Positions 8,200 to 17,333 are shown, counted from the first letter of the stretch. The stretch: 64,000 nucleotides of DNA from Streptomyces sp. NBC_00704 (GCF_036226605.1 NZ_CP109000.1:7312501-7376500); one strand, 5' to 3'. Notes: a model not told the origin generated them from the sequence alone. Numbers and translations are program-made.

Positions 8200-8877
8200 T
8201 CAGCCGCTCCCGGTCTCCCTGCGTCCGCGCCCCCGCCGGCTGCCGGGACCGCGCCGACGGGCGTCGGCGCGGTCCGGCCCCGTGCCCGGCGAAGGCGCGC
8301 TGAAGCCGCCCGGGACCAGTCGCGACGGTCCCGCGGTCGGGAGCGGCGGTCCGGACGGCGCCGGGCGTCCGACGGCCTCCAGGCCCGCACCCGCACCCGG
8401 ACCCGCACCCGCACCCGCGCCCGCACCCGCCCCCTCGTGGAGCCCTGCGCCGTGGCCCGCGCTGCGGGGCGGCGGAGGGGCCGCCGCCGACCGGCTCAGC
8501 ACGCGTGCGTGCGGCAGCAACGAGGCGCACGCGGCGCAGACTTCGGTGAGGGTCCACACCTGGCCGACCGCCGGGTCGTGCCGCAGGACGAGGACGACCG
8601 ACCCCGCGCAGGCGACCCGGGTGTCCTCGTGCAGCGCGCACCGCTGACGGCGGCACCAGCAGGCGGCGTCGTGGTGCACCGCCGCGGCCCTGGCGTGCGC
8701 GGCCGCGTGGGCCTCCGCGAAGCGCCGCAGGGCCGCGAGGTCCCGGGAGCGCGGCGGCATCGCGCACGGCGACGAGCAGGTGACCGACGCCGTGCGGTCC
8801 CGGTGTCCGACCACACGGATGGTCCAGCAGCGGCCCGGGCGTCGGGACGACGGGGCGTCAGGGGGCATGAGAACCAC
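8200..8877 (-). CDS. Cys-rich hypothetical protein with Gly-Ala repeat
   Basis: This 225-residue protein of unknown function has GTG start at 8877, supported by GAAGGA 8 bases upstream; an in-frame ATG is at 8868. The first 120 residues hold paired cysteines (CSSPC, CWCRRQRC, VCAACASLLPHA) and conserved Trp/His, which suggests a zinc- or iron-binding fold. The middle contains a Gly-Ala/Gly-Pro run encoded by hexamer repeats (8384-8432). The last 80 residues are low-complexity. No neighbour hints at the role. The Cys-rich half is probably the functional part. Confidence 0.65.
   Translation of the reverse strand: MVLMPPDAPSSRRPGRCWTIRVVGHRDRTASVTCSSPCAMPPRSRDLAALRRFAEAHAAAHARAAAVHHDAACWCRRQRCALHEDTRVACAGSVVLVLRHDPAVGQVWTLTEVCAACASLLPHARVLSRSAAAPPPPRSAGHGAGLHEGAGAGAGAGAGPGAGAGLEAVGRPAPSGPPLPTAGPSRLVPGGFSAPSPGTGPDRADARRRGPGSRRGRGRRETGSG
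8384..8432. repeat. Hexanucleotide tandem repeat inside a coding region
   Basis: About eight imperfect copies of CCCGCA (one with a G change, one with CGC). On the minus strand they encode the Gly-Ala run of the Cys-rich protein. Copy number could vary between strains without shifting frame, since the unit is 6 bp. Confidence 0.75.
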
Positions 8878-9153
8878 GGCACATGTCCTTCGCGGGAAGA
8901 GCGGCAGGGCGAGAGGGCGACGGGGTGAGAGGGCGACCGGCCGATCGGGCGACCGGGCCGGAGACGAGGGAGGGCGGGGACAGTCAGGGGGACGGGAGGT
9001 GGAAGGCGGTCCCTGGGCGGGTCCCGTGCGGTCCGCTACGGCTCGCCGGAAGTGACCTCGCTCACAGCATGCCCGTCGCTCCGCCGGTCATTCGCGCTGT
9101 GCCCCTCCGGTCGGCGCACCCGCGGTCGGCCGGTGCTCCTGCGCTCCCCCCCC

Positions 9154-9327
9154 ATGAGCACTGGGGAACCCCACAGACGGGTCCTCGCGCTGCGGCTCGG
9201 CGCGCTGTTTCCGTGGCGCGGGATGCCCATGCCCGCCGGCATCCTGGTCGCCTTCGTCCTCCAGGGCACGGCCGCGCTGCCGCTGACGGCGGCCCTCGCC
9301 GTCGGCCGGGACCTCGCCCCCCGCTGA
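9154..9327 (+). CDS. Possible small hydrophobic protein (doubtful)
   Basis: An ATG at 9154 opens 57 codons. Residues 25-50 are hydrophobic (MPAGILVAFVLQGTAALPLT) and the frame ends 10 bases before a strong terminator, which favours a real gene. Against it, there is no ribosome site before the ATG (a run of C) and I recognise no family. The rest of the 8878-9404 interval holds no other supported gene. Confidence 0.3.
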   Translation: MSTGEPHRRVLALRLGALFPWRGMPMPAGILVAFVLQGTAALPLTAALAVGRDLAPR

Positions 9328-9336
9328 AGTGCATAA

Positions 9337-9384
9337 CGCGGGGAGAGGGGCCCGGCGGACGTCCGCCGAACCCCTCTCCCCGCG
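9337..9384. terminator. Strong hairpin terminator before the fprA stop
   Basis: A 14-bp perfect stem (CGCGGGGAGAGGGG at 9337-9350 with 9371-9384) encloses an 8-bp perfect inner stem (9353-9360 with 9361-9368). It lies 20 bases past the fprA stop, so it terminates fprA leftward, and it can also stop transcription coming from the left. Confidence 0.8.
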
Positions 9385-9404
9385 CTTCGTGCGCTTGCCC
9401 GTGC

Positions 9405-10769
9405 TCACGCGCCGCTTGCGCGCAGCATGTCCTCACGCTCGACGATCTTCACGCGCTCGCGGTCCTGCGGCTCGCCCAGCGCCTTCTCGGCGGCGTCCAG
9501 CCGGTACCAGCCCTCCCAGGTGGTGAAGCGGACCTCGCGCTCGGCGAGGAACGCGTCCACGGCCTCGGGCTCGGGGGCGACGGGCGTGTGCAGACGGCCG
9601 TTCGCGTGGTCGTCCAGCAGGTTGGCCACCGTCTCGTTGGCGTCGCCCTTGGTGTGGCCGATCAGGCCGATGGGGCCGCGCCGGATCCAGCCCGTCACGT
9701 ACGTGGACTGAAGGTGGCGGCCCGACTCCTCGATGACGCGGCCGCCCTCGTCCGGGACCGTGCCCGAGTCGAGGTCCCACGGCAGCTTCGGCAGCTTGTC
9801 GGAGAGGTAGCCGACCGCACGGTAGACCGCGCTGACGTCCCAGTCCTTGAACTCGCCGGTGCCCTTGACGTTGCCCGTGCCGTCCAGGGCGGTGCGCTCG
9901 GTGCGCAGCCCGACGACCCTGCCGTCCGCGCCGAGGATCTCGGCCGGCGACTCGAAGAAGTGCAGGAACAGCTTGTGCGGGCGCTCGCCCACGTCGCGGA
10001 TCGCCCAGTTCTCCAGCGTCTTGGCGACCATGTCGGCCTGCTTGTTGCCGCGCCGGGTCGCGATCGAGCCCTCGTCGTAGTCGATGTCCTCGGGGTCGAC
10101 GATGACCTCGATGGTGGGGGAGTGGTCCAGTTCCCGCAGCTCCATCGGGGAGAACTTCGCCTGCGCCGGGCCGCGCCGGCCGAACACGTGGATCTCCCGC
10201 GCCCTGTTGGCCTTCAGGCCCTCGTGGACGTTGGGCGGGATCTCCGTCGGCAGCAGCTCTTCCGCCGTCTTGGCCAGGATCCGGGCCACGTCGAGGGCGA
10301 CGTTGCCGACGCCCAGGACCGCCACCTTCTCGGCCTCCAGCGGCCAGGTGCGCGGCACGTCCGGGTGGCCGTCGTACCAGGAGACGAAGTCGGCGGCGCC
10401 GTACGAGCCGTCCAGGTCGATGCCGGGGACCGACATCTCGCGGTCGGCCGTCGCGCCGGTCGAGAAGATCACCGCGTCGTAGAAGGCGCGCAGGTCGTCC
10501 AGGCTGATGTCGCCCGGGTAGTCGACGTTGCCGAAGAGGCGGATCTGCGGCTTGTCGAGGACCTGGTGCAGGGCCGTGATGATGCCCTTGATGCGCGGGT
10601 GGTCCGGGGCGACGCCGTAGCGGATCAGGCCGAACGGGGCGGGCATGCGCTCGAAGAGGTCGACGGAGACACCCGGGTCGGCGGCCACAGCGGACTTGAG
10701 CAGCGCGTCGGCGGCGTAGATCCCGGCGGGGCCGGCTCCGACAATGGCTACCCGCAGGGGGCGGGGCAT
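9405..10769 (-). CDS. fprA: Ferredoxin/flavodoxin-NADP(+) reductase, FprA type
   Basis: This 454-residue flavoprotein is of the adrenodoxin-reductase-like FprA family, which moves electrons between NADPH and ferredoxins, for example to supply cytochromes P450. The N-terminal FAD dinucleotide-binding motif is VAIVGAGPAGIYAADALL (about 7-24), followed by the family signatures FGLIRYGVAPDHPRIKG and the NADP-binding VAVLGVGNVALDVARIL (about 155-171). HVFGRRGPAQAKFSPMELREL and TGWIRRGPIGLIGHTKGDA are typical. There is no signal peptide, so it is cytoplasmic. No ferredoxin or P450 gene lies next to it. A possible iron-box and a low-GC inverted repeat lie upstream, so iron or redox regulation is plausible. 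Confidence 0.93.
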   Translation of the reverse strand: MPRPLRVAIVGAGPAGIYAADALLKSAVAADPGVSVDLFERMPAPFGLIRYGVAPDHPRIKGIITALHQVLDKPQIRLFGNVDYPGDISLDDLRAFYDAVIFSTGATADREMSVPGIDLDGSYGAADFVSWYDGHPDVPRTWPLEAEKVAVLGVGNVALDVARILAKTAEELLPTEIPPNVHEGLKANRAREIHVFGRRGPAQAKFSPMELRELDHSPTIEVIVDPEDIDYDEGSIATRRGNKQADMVAKTLENWAIRDVGERPHKLFLHFFESPAEILGADGRVVGLRTERTALDGTGNVKGTGEFKDWDVSAVYRAVGYLSDKLPKLPWDLDSGTVPDEGGRVIEESGRHLQSTYVTGWIRRGPIGLIGHTKGDANETVANLLDDHANGRLHTPVAPEPEAVDAFLAEREVRFTTWEGWYRLDAAEKALGEPQDRERVKIVEREDMLRASGA

Positions 10770-10814
10770 GATCAGGTTCCCTTCGAGTGGCGGTGGATCG
10801 ACTCGGGGGAAGCC

Positions 10815-10833
10815 TAAACTGAGGTATGCCTAA
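10815..10833. promoter_or_regulatory. Possible IdeR/DmdR-type iron box upstream of fprA
   Basis: TAAACTGAGGTATGCCTAA, 46 bases before the fprA start, matches the IdeR/DmdR consensus TTAGGTTAGGCTAACCTAA at about 12 of 19 positions and keeps the AGG/CCT dyad core. This is a by-eye match only. Confidence 0.4.
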
Positions 10834-10859
10834 CCCGGTACGCGGGTCCGGTCTATGGA

Positions 10860-10880
10860 CTCATAAGCATCCCTTATGAG
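10860..10880. repeat. Low-GC inverted repeat between the phosphatase stop and fprA
   Basis: CTCATAAG, 5-base loop, CTTATGAG: a perfect 8-bp inverted repeat of only about 40 percent GC in a 73 percent GC background. It lies 33 bases past the stop of the leftward phosphatase gene and 90 bases before fprA. It could be an operator for fprA or a weak terminator of the gene before it. Confidence 0.6.
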
Positions 10881-10913
10881 CGGTGCGGTCGCCGCCTCGA
10901 CGGCCGACCGCCC

Positions 10914-13610
10914 TCACGGCAGGGGCTGTTCGGCCCAGATGACCTTGCCCTTGGGCGTGTAGCGGGTGCCCCAGCGGTCGGTGAGCTGCGCCACCAGGAA
11001 CAGCCCGCGCCCGCCCTCGTCCGTCATGGCCGCGTACCGCAGATGCGGCGAGGTGCTGCTGCTGTCGGAGACCTCGCAGATCAGGGTGCGGTCGCGCAGC
11101 AGCCGCACGCCCACCGGCGCGCTGCCGTAACGGATCGCGTTCGTCACCAGCTCGCTGAGGATCAGTTCCGTCGTGAAGGACAGTTCCTCCAGGTCCCAGC
11201 GCGCCAGCTGCCGGACCACCGCGGCGCGCACCTCGCCGACCGCCGCCGGATCCAGCGGCACGTCCCACTCCGCGACCCGGTCGGCGCCCAGCTCCCGGGT
11301 GCGCGCGACGATCAGCGCGATGTCGTCGCTGGGGCGGGCCGGCAGCAGCTCGTCCAGGACGCCCCGGCAGATCTGCTCCGGCGATCCCCCGGCGCCCCGC
11401 TCCAAAGAGGCGCGCAACAGCTCCAGCCCCGCGTCGATGTCCCGTTCCCGGTCCTCGACCAGCCCGTCCGTGTACAGCACCAGCCGGCTGCCCTCGGCCA
11501 GTTCCAGGTCCACCGTCTCGAACGGCAGCCCGCCCAGCCCCAGCGGCAGCCCGGCCGGGACCTCGACGTACTCCACCCGCCCGTCGGGGTGGACCAGCGC
11601 GGGCGGCGGATGGCCGGCCCGGGCGATCGTGCAGCGCCGGGAGACCGGATCGTAGATGGCGTACAGACAGGTCGCCCCCGTCACCGGCGCGTTGGCGCTG
11701 TCGTCCGACTCGTCCTGGTCGATGCGCGCCACCAACTCGTCCAGCAGCCCGAGGAGTTCCTCCGGGTCCAGGTCCAGGGCGGAGAAGTTGTGGACCGCGG
11801 TGCGCAGCCGGCCCATGGTCGCCGCCGCGTGCAGCCCGTGACCCACCACGTCGCCCACCACCAGCGCCACCCGGGCCCCCGACAGCGGCAGCACGTCGAA
11901 CCAGTCGCCGCCCACCCCCGCCTGCGCGGGCAGATACCGGTAGGCGATGTCCAGGGCGTTCTGCTCCGGCAGGGTGCGCGGCAGCAGACTGCGCTGCAAC
12001 GTGACCGCCATGCCGTGCTCACGCGTGAAGCGGCGCGCGTTGTCGATGGAGATCGCGGCCCGCGCCACCAGCTCCTCGGCGAGCACCAGCTCGTCCGGGT
12101 CGAACGGGTCCGGCCGCTCCGAGCGCCAGAAACTGACCACGCCCAGGATCAGGGCCCCGGTCCGCACGGGCACGGTGATCAGCGAGTGGATGCCGAACTC
12201 CACGACCTGCTCGGTGCGTTCCAGGTCCTGGGCGCGCCAGCCCGGCGCATGGGCGAGACGGGCCTCCAGGACGGCGCGCGCCTCGCGCAGACTGCGGCCC
12301 TGCGGCGAACTGTCCACGAACCGGATCCGCTCGCCCACCGCGTACAGCGGCGCCCCCTTGCGGATCGCGCTGACCGCCGTGCGCCGCAGGGCGCCCCGCG
12401 CCTCCGGCTCCTCGCCCTCCAGCACGGCGTCGAAGAGGTCGACGGTCGCGAAGTCCGCGAACCTCGGCACGGCCAGCTCCGTCAGCTCCTCGGCGGTACG
12501 GGTCACGTCCAGGCTCGTGCCGATGCCGACCCCGGCCGCGTACAGCATGTCGAGGCGCTCGCGGGCCGCCTCCGCCCGGCCCGACAGGGCGCGCAGTTCG
12601 GTGGAGTCGCGCAGGGTGGCCACGCTGCCCGCCGGGCCGCCCGCGAGGTCGGTGGGCCGCTGGTTGATGGCCAGCAGCCGCTCGCCGACCAGATGCACCT
12701 CGTCGGTCACCATCCGCCCGGAGGCGAGCAGTTCCGCGGTGTCGCGGTCCAGCCCCAGGTCGAGGACCTGCCGGCGCTCGGCGTCCGGGGGCAGGTCGAG
12801 CAGGCGCTGCGCCTCGTCGTTGGCGAGCAGCAGGTCGCCCTCGCCGCCGACGATGATGACGCCCTCGCGCACGGCGTGCAGCACCGCGTCGTGGTGCTCG
12901 TACATGCGGGTCATCTCGCGCGGCCCGAGGCCGTGGGTCTGGCGCAGCAGCCGCCGGCTGACCAGGGCCGTGCTCGCCGTGGCGAGGGCGAGGGCGGCGG
13001 CCGCGCTGGCCAGCAGCAGCGGCAGCTGGCGGTCGGCGGTGCCGCCGACGTGCGCCGTGGTGATGCCGGACGACACCAGCCCGACGACCTTCCCGTCGGG
13101 CGCGCGCACCGGAACCACCGCCTGGACCAGCCGGCCGATCGTCCCGTCGACCTCCTCGACCACGACTCCGCCGTCCAGCGCGGGCTGGATGGTCCCGACG
13201 AACTTCTTCCCGATGCGGTCCGGCTTGGGATGCGTGTAGCGGATGCCGTCGGTGTTCATGACGACGATGAAGTCCATGTCCGAGGCCTTGCGGGCCGCTT
13301 CGGCCCGGGGCTGGAGGACCGCCGTCGGATCGGGGCTGTCCAGGGCCGCGACCATGCCCGGCGAGTTGGCGAACGCCTCGGCGACGGCGAGCGACCGGTT
13401 GCGGGCCTCCTGCGTCGTGTCGTGCCGCACCTGGAGCAGCAGCGCGACCACGGCGGCCACCACCAGCAGCAGCACGATGACCACTTGCAGGACGAACACC
13501 TGCGCGGCGAGACTGCGCCCGCCGAGCGAGGACTCGGGCGTACGCCGGGTCCCCGGATCCCGGGGACGACGGGCCGGCCGGGCATCCGTGCGCCCCAGGA
13601 GTCGGACCAT
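10914..13610 (-). CDS. Membrane sensor phosphatase: Cache-PAS-GAF-SpoIIE-HATPase
   Basis: This 898-residue protein is a self-contained partner-switching regulator. Domains in order: one TM helix (36-60), an extracytoplasmic sensor of Cache type (about 65-195), a second TM helix (about 197-217), a PAS domain (about 235-330), a GAF domain (about 355-505), a PP2C/SpoIIE phosphatase (about 530-740, with GVGGDWFDVLPL, VVGDVVGHGLHAAATMG, RAGHPPPALVHPDG and YTDGLVEDR metal-site motifs) and a C-terminal GHKL ATPase/RsbW-like kinase domain (about 750-890, LILSELVTNAIRYG then GRGLFLVAQL). Such proteins dephosphorylate STAS anti-anti-sigma factors, and the RsbW-like domain may phosphorylate them or bind a sigma factor. 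The next gene upstream encodes a second SpoIIE phosphatase in the same direction, 67 bases away. Confidence 0.9.
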   Translation of the reverse strand: MVRLLGRTDARPARRPRDPGTRRTPESSLGGRSLAAQVFVLQVVIVLLLVVAAVVALLLQVRHDTTQEARNRSLAVAEAFANSPGMVAALDSPDPTAVLQPRAEAARKASDMDFIVVMNTDGIRYTHPKPDRIGKKFVGTIQPALDGGVVVEEVDGTIGRLVQAVVPVRAPDGKVVGLVSSGITTAHVGGTADRQLPLLLASAAAALALATASTALVSRRLLRQTHGLGPREMTRMYEHHDAVLHAVREGVIIVGGEGDLLLANDEAQRLLDLPPDAERRQVLDLGLDRDTAELLASGRMVTDEVHLVGERLLAINQRPTDLAGGPAGSVATLRDSTELRALSGRAEAARERLDMLYAAGVGIGTSLDVTRTAEELTELAVPRFADFATVDLFDAVLEGEEPEARGALRRTAVSAIRKGAPLYAVGERIRFVDSSPQGRSLREARAVLEARLAHAPGWRAQDLERTEQVVEFGIHSLITVPVRTGALILGVVSFWRSERPDPFDPDELVLAEELVARAAISIDNARRFTREHGMAVTLQRSLLPRTLPEQNALDIAYRYLPAQAGVGGDWFDVLPLSGARVALVVGDVVGHGLHAAATMGRLRTAVHNFSALDLDPEELLGLLDELVARIDQDESDDSANAPVTGATCLYAIYDPVSRRCTIARAGHPPPALVHPDGRVEYVEVPAGLPLGLGGLPFETVDLELAEGSRLVLYTDGLVEDRERDIDAGLELLRASLERGAGGSPEQICRGVLDELLPARPSDDIALIVARTRELGADRVAEWDVPLDPAAVGEVRAAVVRQLARWDLEELSFTTELILSELVTNAIRYGSAPVGVRLLRDRTLICEVSDSSSTSPHLRYAAMTDEGGRGLFLVAQLTDRWGTRYTPKGKVIWAEQPLP

Positions 13611-13677
13611 GTGCCATGTCTACACTGCCCGGCCGGATGAGGCGAGAGGCGTCACACAGGGTCACAGGACGCGTCTC

Positions 13678-16335
13678 TCACACGCGCCGTGGATGATCCT
13701 CCGGGCCGTCGCGCCGGGTGGCCAGGAGCAGGGCGATGTCGTCGGGCCGGTCGGCGGTCTGCCGGGCCAGCGCGGTGAGCCGGTCGGCGACGGCCCCGAG
13801 CACGCGTCCGGGAGCGCCGTCGGCCGCCGGGCCGGGAGGCCCGTCGAGGGGAGCGCCGCTGCCGGGGACGCCGGACCCGGCGGCCGGGACGGTGCGCGCG
13901 GGGCCGGCGGGCCGGGACCGCTCCGCCGGCCCGCCGGCCTCGGCCAGGGCCCTGCGCAGCACGGCGATGCCCTCGTCGATGTCGTGTCCGGGCTGCTCGA
14001 CCAGCCCGTCCGTGTACAGGGCGAGGATGGCGCCCGGCTCCAACCGCAGCTCCGTGACCGGGTAGTCGGCCCGCGGATCCACTCCGAGGACCACCCCGCC
14101 GGGCAGCTCCACGACCTCGGTCCGGCCGTCCGGGTGGCGCAGCAGCGGCGGCAGGTGCCCGGCGCGCGCGGCCCGGGCCAGGCCCGTGGCCGGATCGAGC
14201 CGGACGTAGCAGCAGCTCGCGAACTGGCCCGGGTCGAGGTCGATGAGCAGCCGGTTGGTGCCGCCCATGACCTCCTGCGGGGGCCGGTCGGAGAGCGCGA
14301 AGGCCCGCACCGCGCTGCGCAGCTGCCCCATGGTGGCCGCCGCCTGCACCCCGTGCCCCTGCACGTCGCCGATGACCAGGGCGAGGCCGTCCCCGGCCTC
14401 CACGACGTCGTACCAGTCGCCGCCCACGTCCATGCCCTCGGTGCCCGGCAGGTAGCGGCCGGCGGTCTCCACGCGCGGGTGCTGCGACAGCCGCCGCGGG
14501 AGCAGCGCCTGCTGGAGTCCGCGGGCGAGGGCGGCCTCGGTGTCGTAGCGCTGGGCCTTCTCCATCGCGTGGGCGATCAGTCCGGCGAGCGCGGTGAGCA
14601 CGGTGCGCTCCTCGGAGCTGAAGCCGCGCGAGCGGTCGAAGCCGAGGATGCACGAGCCGACCGGACGGCCGGAGGCGATCAGCGGGAGGAAGGCCCGGGC
14701 GCCCTCCTCCGCGTCCAGGGCGATGCCCGGATAGGCGTCCGCCAGCTGCTGCATCGAGTCGAAGAACAGCGGCCGGCCCGTGGTGAGCGTCTCGACCCCC
14801 GGCAGCCGGGCGTCCAGGCCCACCCCTTCGAAGGGCGCGAGGAAGCCCTTGGGGAAGCCGGACTCCCAGGCCAGGTACAGGTGGCGCTCCTGGAGCAGGT
14901 AGATGGCCAGCATGCGGCTCCCGAACGCCGGCAGCAGCTCCTGCATCACCACCGCCGACACCTGGCGGGCGGTGACCGCCTCCGTCAGCGCGATGGCCAG
15001 CACGATGGGCCGGTAGAAGGGGGCGGTCGACGCGGCGATGTCGGGCGCGGGGGCGTCGGTGTCCGCGGGATCGGGAGCCCCGTCGTCCGGCACCCGGTTC
15101 GCCGGGATCGCGGTGCAGGTGACGAGGTCGGCGCCGGGATACAGCGAGACGCGCAGCCAGTCCCCCTCGTAGAGGCTTCCCCGCGGTGGCCGGCCGCCGG
15201 GGGAGGGGCGGCGCACATGGAAGTGCGCCGGCTCGGGATCCAGCAGGACGCTGCGCAGGTGTTCCTCGCAGGTGGGCTGGTTCAGCCAGGGCGCGGAGTC
15301 CCACAGGGACCGGCCGACCAGCACGTCGCGCGGCACGCCCAGGAGCTGCCCGGCGCGCGGGTTGGCGTAGACGACGAACCCCATCCGGTCCAGGCAGAAC
15401 ACGCCCTCCGGGAGCAGGTCGGCGGCTCCGTCGGCGAGGGCGCCGGGACCGGGGTCGAGGAGCACCCCGGCGACGCGCGACGGCGCGGCGACGGTCGCGG
15501 CGGGGGCGCCGGCCGGGCCCTCGTCGCCCGCCGCCTCCCACAGCTCCAGCAGCCGCAGACCGCCCTCGACGGTGCGCAGCCGCACCGGCAGCGGCGGCGG
15601 GTCGCCCTGCGCCGTGCGGGTGAACAGGCCGGGCAGCCGCAGGGCGTCCGTGGGGTCGACGGCCCGGACCAGCGCTTCCAGCGTGCCGGGGAAGTCGCCG
15701 CCGGGCAGCCCGAGGAGCACGCGCGCGTGACGGTCCACGGCGACGGCGCCGGTCGCCGGATCCCAGGAGAACCGCCCGATGCGCCCGGGCGCGGGCCCCG
15801 CGGCCGGCGGCCGCACGCACAGCGGCTCGTCGTCCCAGGTGACGGTCCGGCCGTCGGCCGACAGCCGCAGCAGGGCCGCCCCCAGGGCGTCGGCCACCTC
15901 CGTCAGCCGCTCGCGCCCGGCCAGCGCCTCGGCCGCGTCCGCGACGGCGGGGCGCAGCACGGTCAGCACTCCGAAGGAGCGCCCGCCCGCGGTGACGGGC
16001 ACGTGCAGGGAGCCGAACTGGAACGGCAGGCCCGCGGCGAACTGCGGATAGCGGCGCATCGACTCCGCCGCGTTGGCCAGGACCACCGGGACGCCCGTGC
16101 GGTGCACCTCGGTCACGGGGAAGGGCCGGTCGACGCTCACCCGCCACCAGGGGCGGAACAGCGGGCCCGGCAGCCCGGTCAGCACGGCCAGCCGCAGCAG
16201 GCCGGGCGTGCGGGCGCACAGGTACACGCCCCCGGCGCTGCCCTCCGCCGTCCGCAGCGCCTCCGCCACGGTTCCGGTCAGCAGCGCGGGCGGCGGTCCG
16301 GACGGCTTCCGCTCGTCCCCGGCGCTCCCAGTCAT
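13678..16335 (-). CDS. Soluble GAF-PAS-GAF-SpoIIE phosphatase
   Basis: This is an 885-residue protein. The start at 16335 is set by GAGGTAGGG just upstream; the longer frame to 16455 is not needed. Residues 20-160 are a GAF-like region and about 335-440 a PAS domain (LPEGVFCLDRMGFVVYANPRA). Residues 475-625 form a second GAF (VMQELLPAFGSRMLAIYLLQ), and about 640-885 the PP2C/SpoIIE phosphatase (DVGGDWYDVVEAGDG, VIGDVQGHGVQAAATMGQL, RAGHLPPLLRHPDG, YTDGLVEQ, DDIALLLA). A Gly/Pro/Ala-rich insert (about 805-840) sits inside the C-terminal part. There are no TM helices and no RsbW domain. It probably acts as a cytoplasmic serine phosphatase on a STAS protein. It is divergent from the DUF72 gene. 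Confidence 0.9.
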   Translation of the reverse strand: MTGSAGDERKPSGPPPALLTGTVAEALRTAEGSAGGVYLCARTPGLLRLAVLTGLPGPLFRPWWRVSVDRPFPVTEVHRTGVPVVLANAAESMRRYPQFAAGLPFQFGSLHVPVTAGGRSFGVLTVLRPAVADAAEALAGRERLTEVADALGAALLRLSADGRTVTWDDEPLCVRPPAAGPAPGRIGRFSWDPATGAVAVDRHARVLLGLPGGDFPGTLEALVRAVDPTDALRLPGLFTRTAQGDPPPLPVRLRTVEGGLRLLELWEAAGDEGPAGAPAATVAAPSRVAGVLLDPGPGALADGAADLLPEGVFCLDRMGFVVYANPRAGQLLGVPRDVLVGRSLWDSAPWLNQPTCEEHLRSVLLDPEPAHFHVRRPSPGGRPPRGSLYEGDWLRVSLYPGADLVTCTAIPANRVPDDGAPDPADTDAPAPDIAASTAPFYRPIVLAIALTEAVTARQVSAVVMQELLPAFGSRMLAIYLLQERHLYLAWESGFPKGFLAPFEGVGLDARLPGVETLTTGRPLFFDSMQQLADAYPGIALDAEEGARAFLPLIASGRPVGSCILGFDRSRGFSSEERTVLTALAGLIAHAMEKAQRYDTEAALARGLQQALLPRRLSQHPRVETAGRYLPGTEGMDVGGDWYDVVEAGDGLALVIGDVQGHGVQAAATMGQLRSAVRAFALSDRPPQEVMGGTNRLLIDLDPGQFASCCYVRLDPATGLARAARAGHLPPLLRHPDGRTEVVELPGGVVLGVDPRADYPVTELRLEPGAILALYTDGLVEQPGHDIDEGIAVLRRALAEAGGPAERSRPAGPARTVPAAGSGVPGSGAPLDGPPGPAADGAPGRVLGAVADRLTALARQTADRPDDIALLLATRRDGPEDHPRRV

Positions 16336-16453
16336 CGGCCCTACCTCGTCCGTGCCGCGCGTGGGCGACACAGCAAGAATGCGCCACATCCGGCCGGACG
16401 CGCATCCTCGCGCGGGCCGGGAGAACCGCTCCGGGCGGGGTATCCGCCCCGCC

Positions 16454-17302
16454 ATGGGCGAGATTCTGGTGGGCGCGTGCTCGTGGACGGACCGGGCCCT
16501 GGTGTCCAGCGGCTGGTATCCCCCCGGCCGGCGTGACGCGGAGGGCCGGTTGCGCCATTACGCCGAACGCTTCCCGGTCGTCGAGGTCGACGCGACCTAT
16601 TACGCGCTGCCCACGGAGCGCACGAGCGGGCTGTGGGCGCAGCGGACACCGGAGCGCTTCGTGTTCGACGTGAAGGCCTTCTCGCTGCTGACCGGGCACC
16701 CCACCCGGTCCGCGGTGCTGCCGCCCGGGCTGCCCGACGACGTGCGCGGCCCGAAGGCGCTGGACGAGGTGTGGCGCAGGTTCGCGGACGGCATCGCCCC
16801 GCTGCGGGAGACCGGTCGGCTGGGCGCCGTCCTCTTCCAGTTCCCGCCGTGGTTCCGCCCCGGCGTGCGCGCCCGCGCGTTCCTCGCGCAGTGCGCCGAG
16901 CGCACCGCCGGCTGGCCGGTCTGCGTGGAGTTCCGGCATCCGGACTGGTGGCGGGGCGCCGAGCAGCGGCGGATCACCGCCGACCTGCTGCGGTCGCACG
17001 GGTTCGCCGCCGTCGCCGTCGACATGGAGCAGTCCCTGGCGTCGGCGATACCGCCCGTCACGCCCGTGACCTGCGAGCGGCTCGCCGTCGTCCGCCTGCA
17101 CGGCCGCAGCCGGTCGTGGGGCGCCGGCAGCAAGGAGGACCGCTTCCGGCACGAGTACACCGACGCGGAACTGCACGAGTGGACGCCGAGGGTGCACGAG
17201 CTGGCCGGGCGGGCCGAGCAGGTGCACGTGCTGTTCAACAACTGCTGCGGCGAGGCGGCCGTGCGCGCCGCGGCGAGGATGCGCACCCTGCTCGACGGCT
17301 GA
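16454..17302 (+). CDS. DUF72 family protein
   Basis: This 282-residue TIM-barrel-like protein has the DUF72 signatures MGEILVGACSWTD at the N-terminus, FPVVEVDATYYALPT, FVFDVKAFSLLTGHPT, LGAVLFQFPPWF and VCVEFRHPDWW. The C-terminal YTDAELHEWTPRV and VHVLFNNCCGEAAVRAA are also typical. The ATG at 16454 fits the family's start. Biochemical function is unproven for the family; structural similarity to endonuclease IV-type barrels has been noted. It is transcribed away from the SpoIIE gene with 118 bases between. Confidence 0.88.
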   Translation: MGEILVGACSWTDRALVSSGWYPPGRRDAEGRLRHYAERFPVVEVDATYYALPTERTSGLWAQRTPERFVFDVKAFSLLTGHPTRSAVLPPGLPDDVRGPKALDEVWRRFADGIAPLRETGRLGAVLFQFPPWFRPGVRARAFLAQCAERTAGWPVCVEFRHPDWWRGAEQRRITADLLRSHGFAAVAVDMEQSLASAIPPVTPVTCERLAVVRLHGRSRSWGAGSKEDRFRHEYTDAELHEWTPRVHELAGRAEQVHVLFNNCCGEAAVRAAARMRTLLDG

Positions 17303-17333
17303 CCGGCCCGGCCGGAACCGGCGCCGGCGCCCG

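Noticed and set aside
9036..9436. Several overlapping small open frames on both strands between the Cys-rich gene and fprA
   Set aside because: They lack ribosome sites and recognisable sequence, and most cross the strong terminator at 9337-9384.
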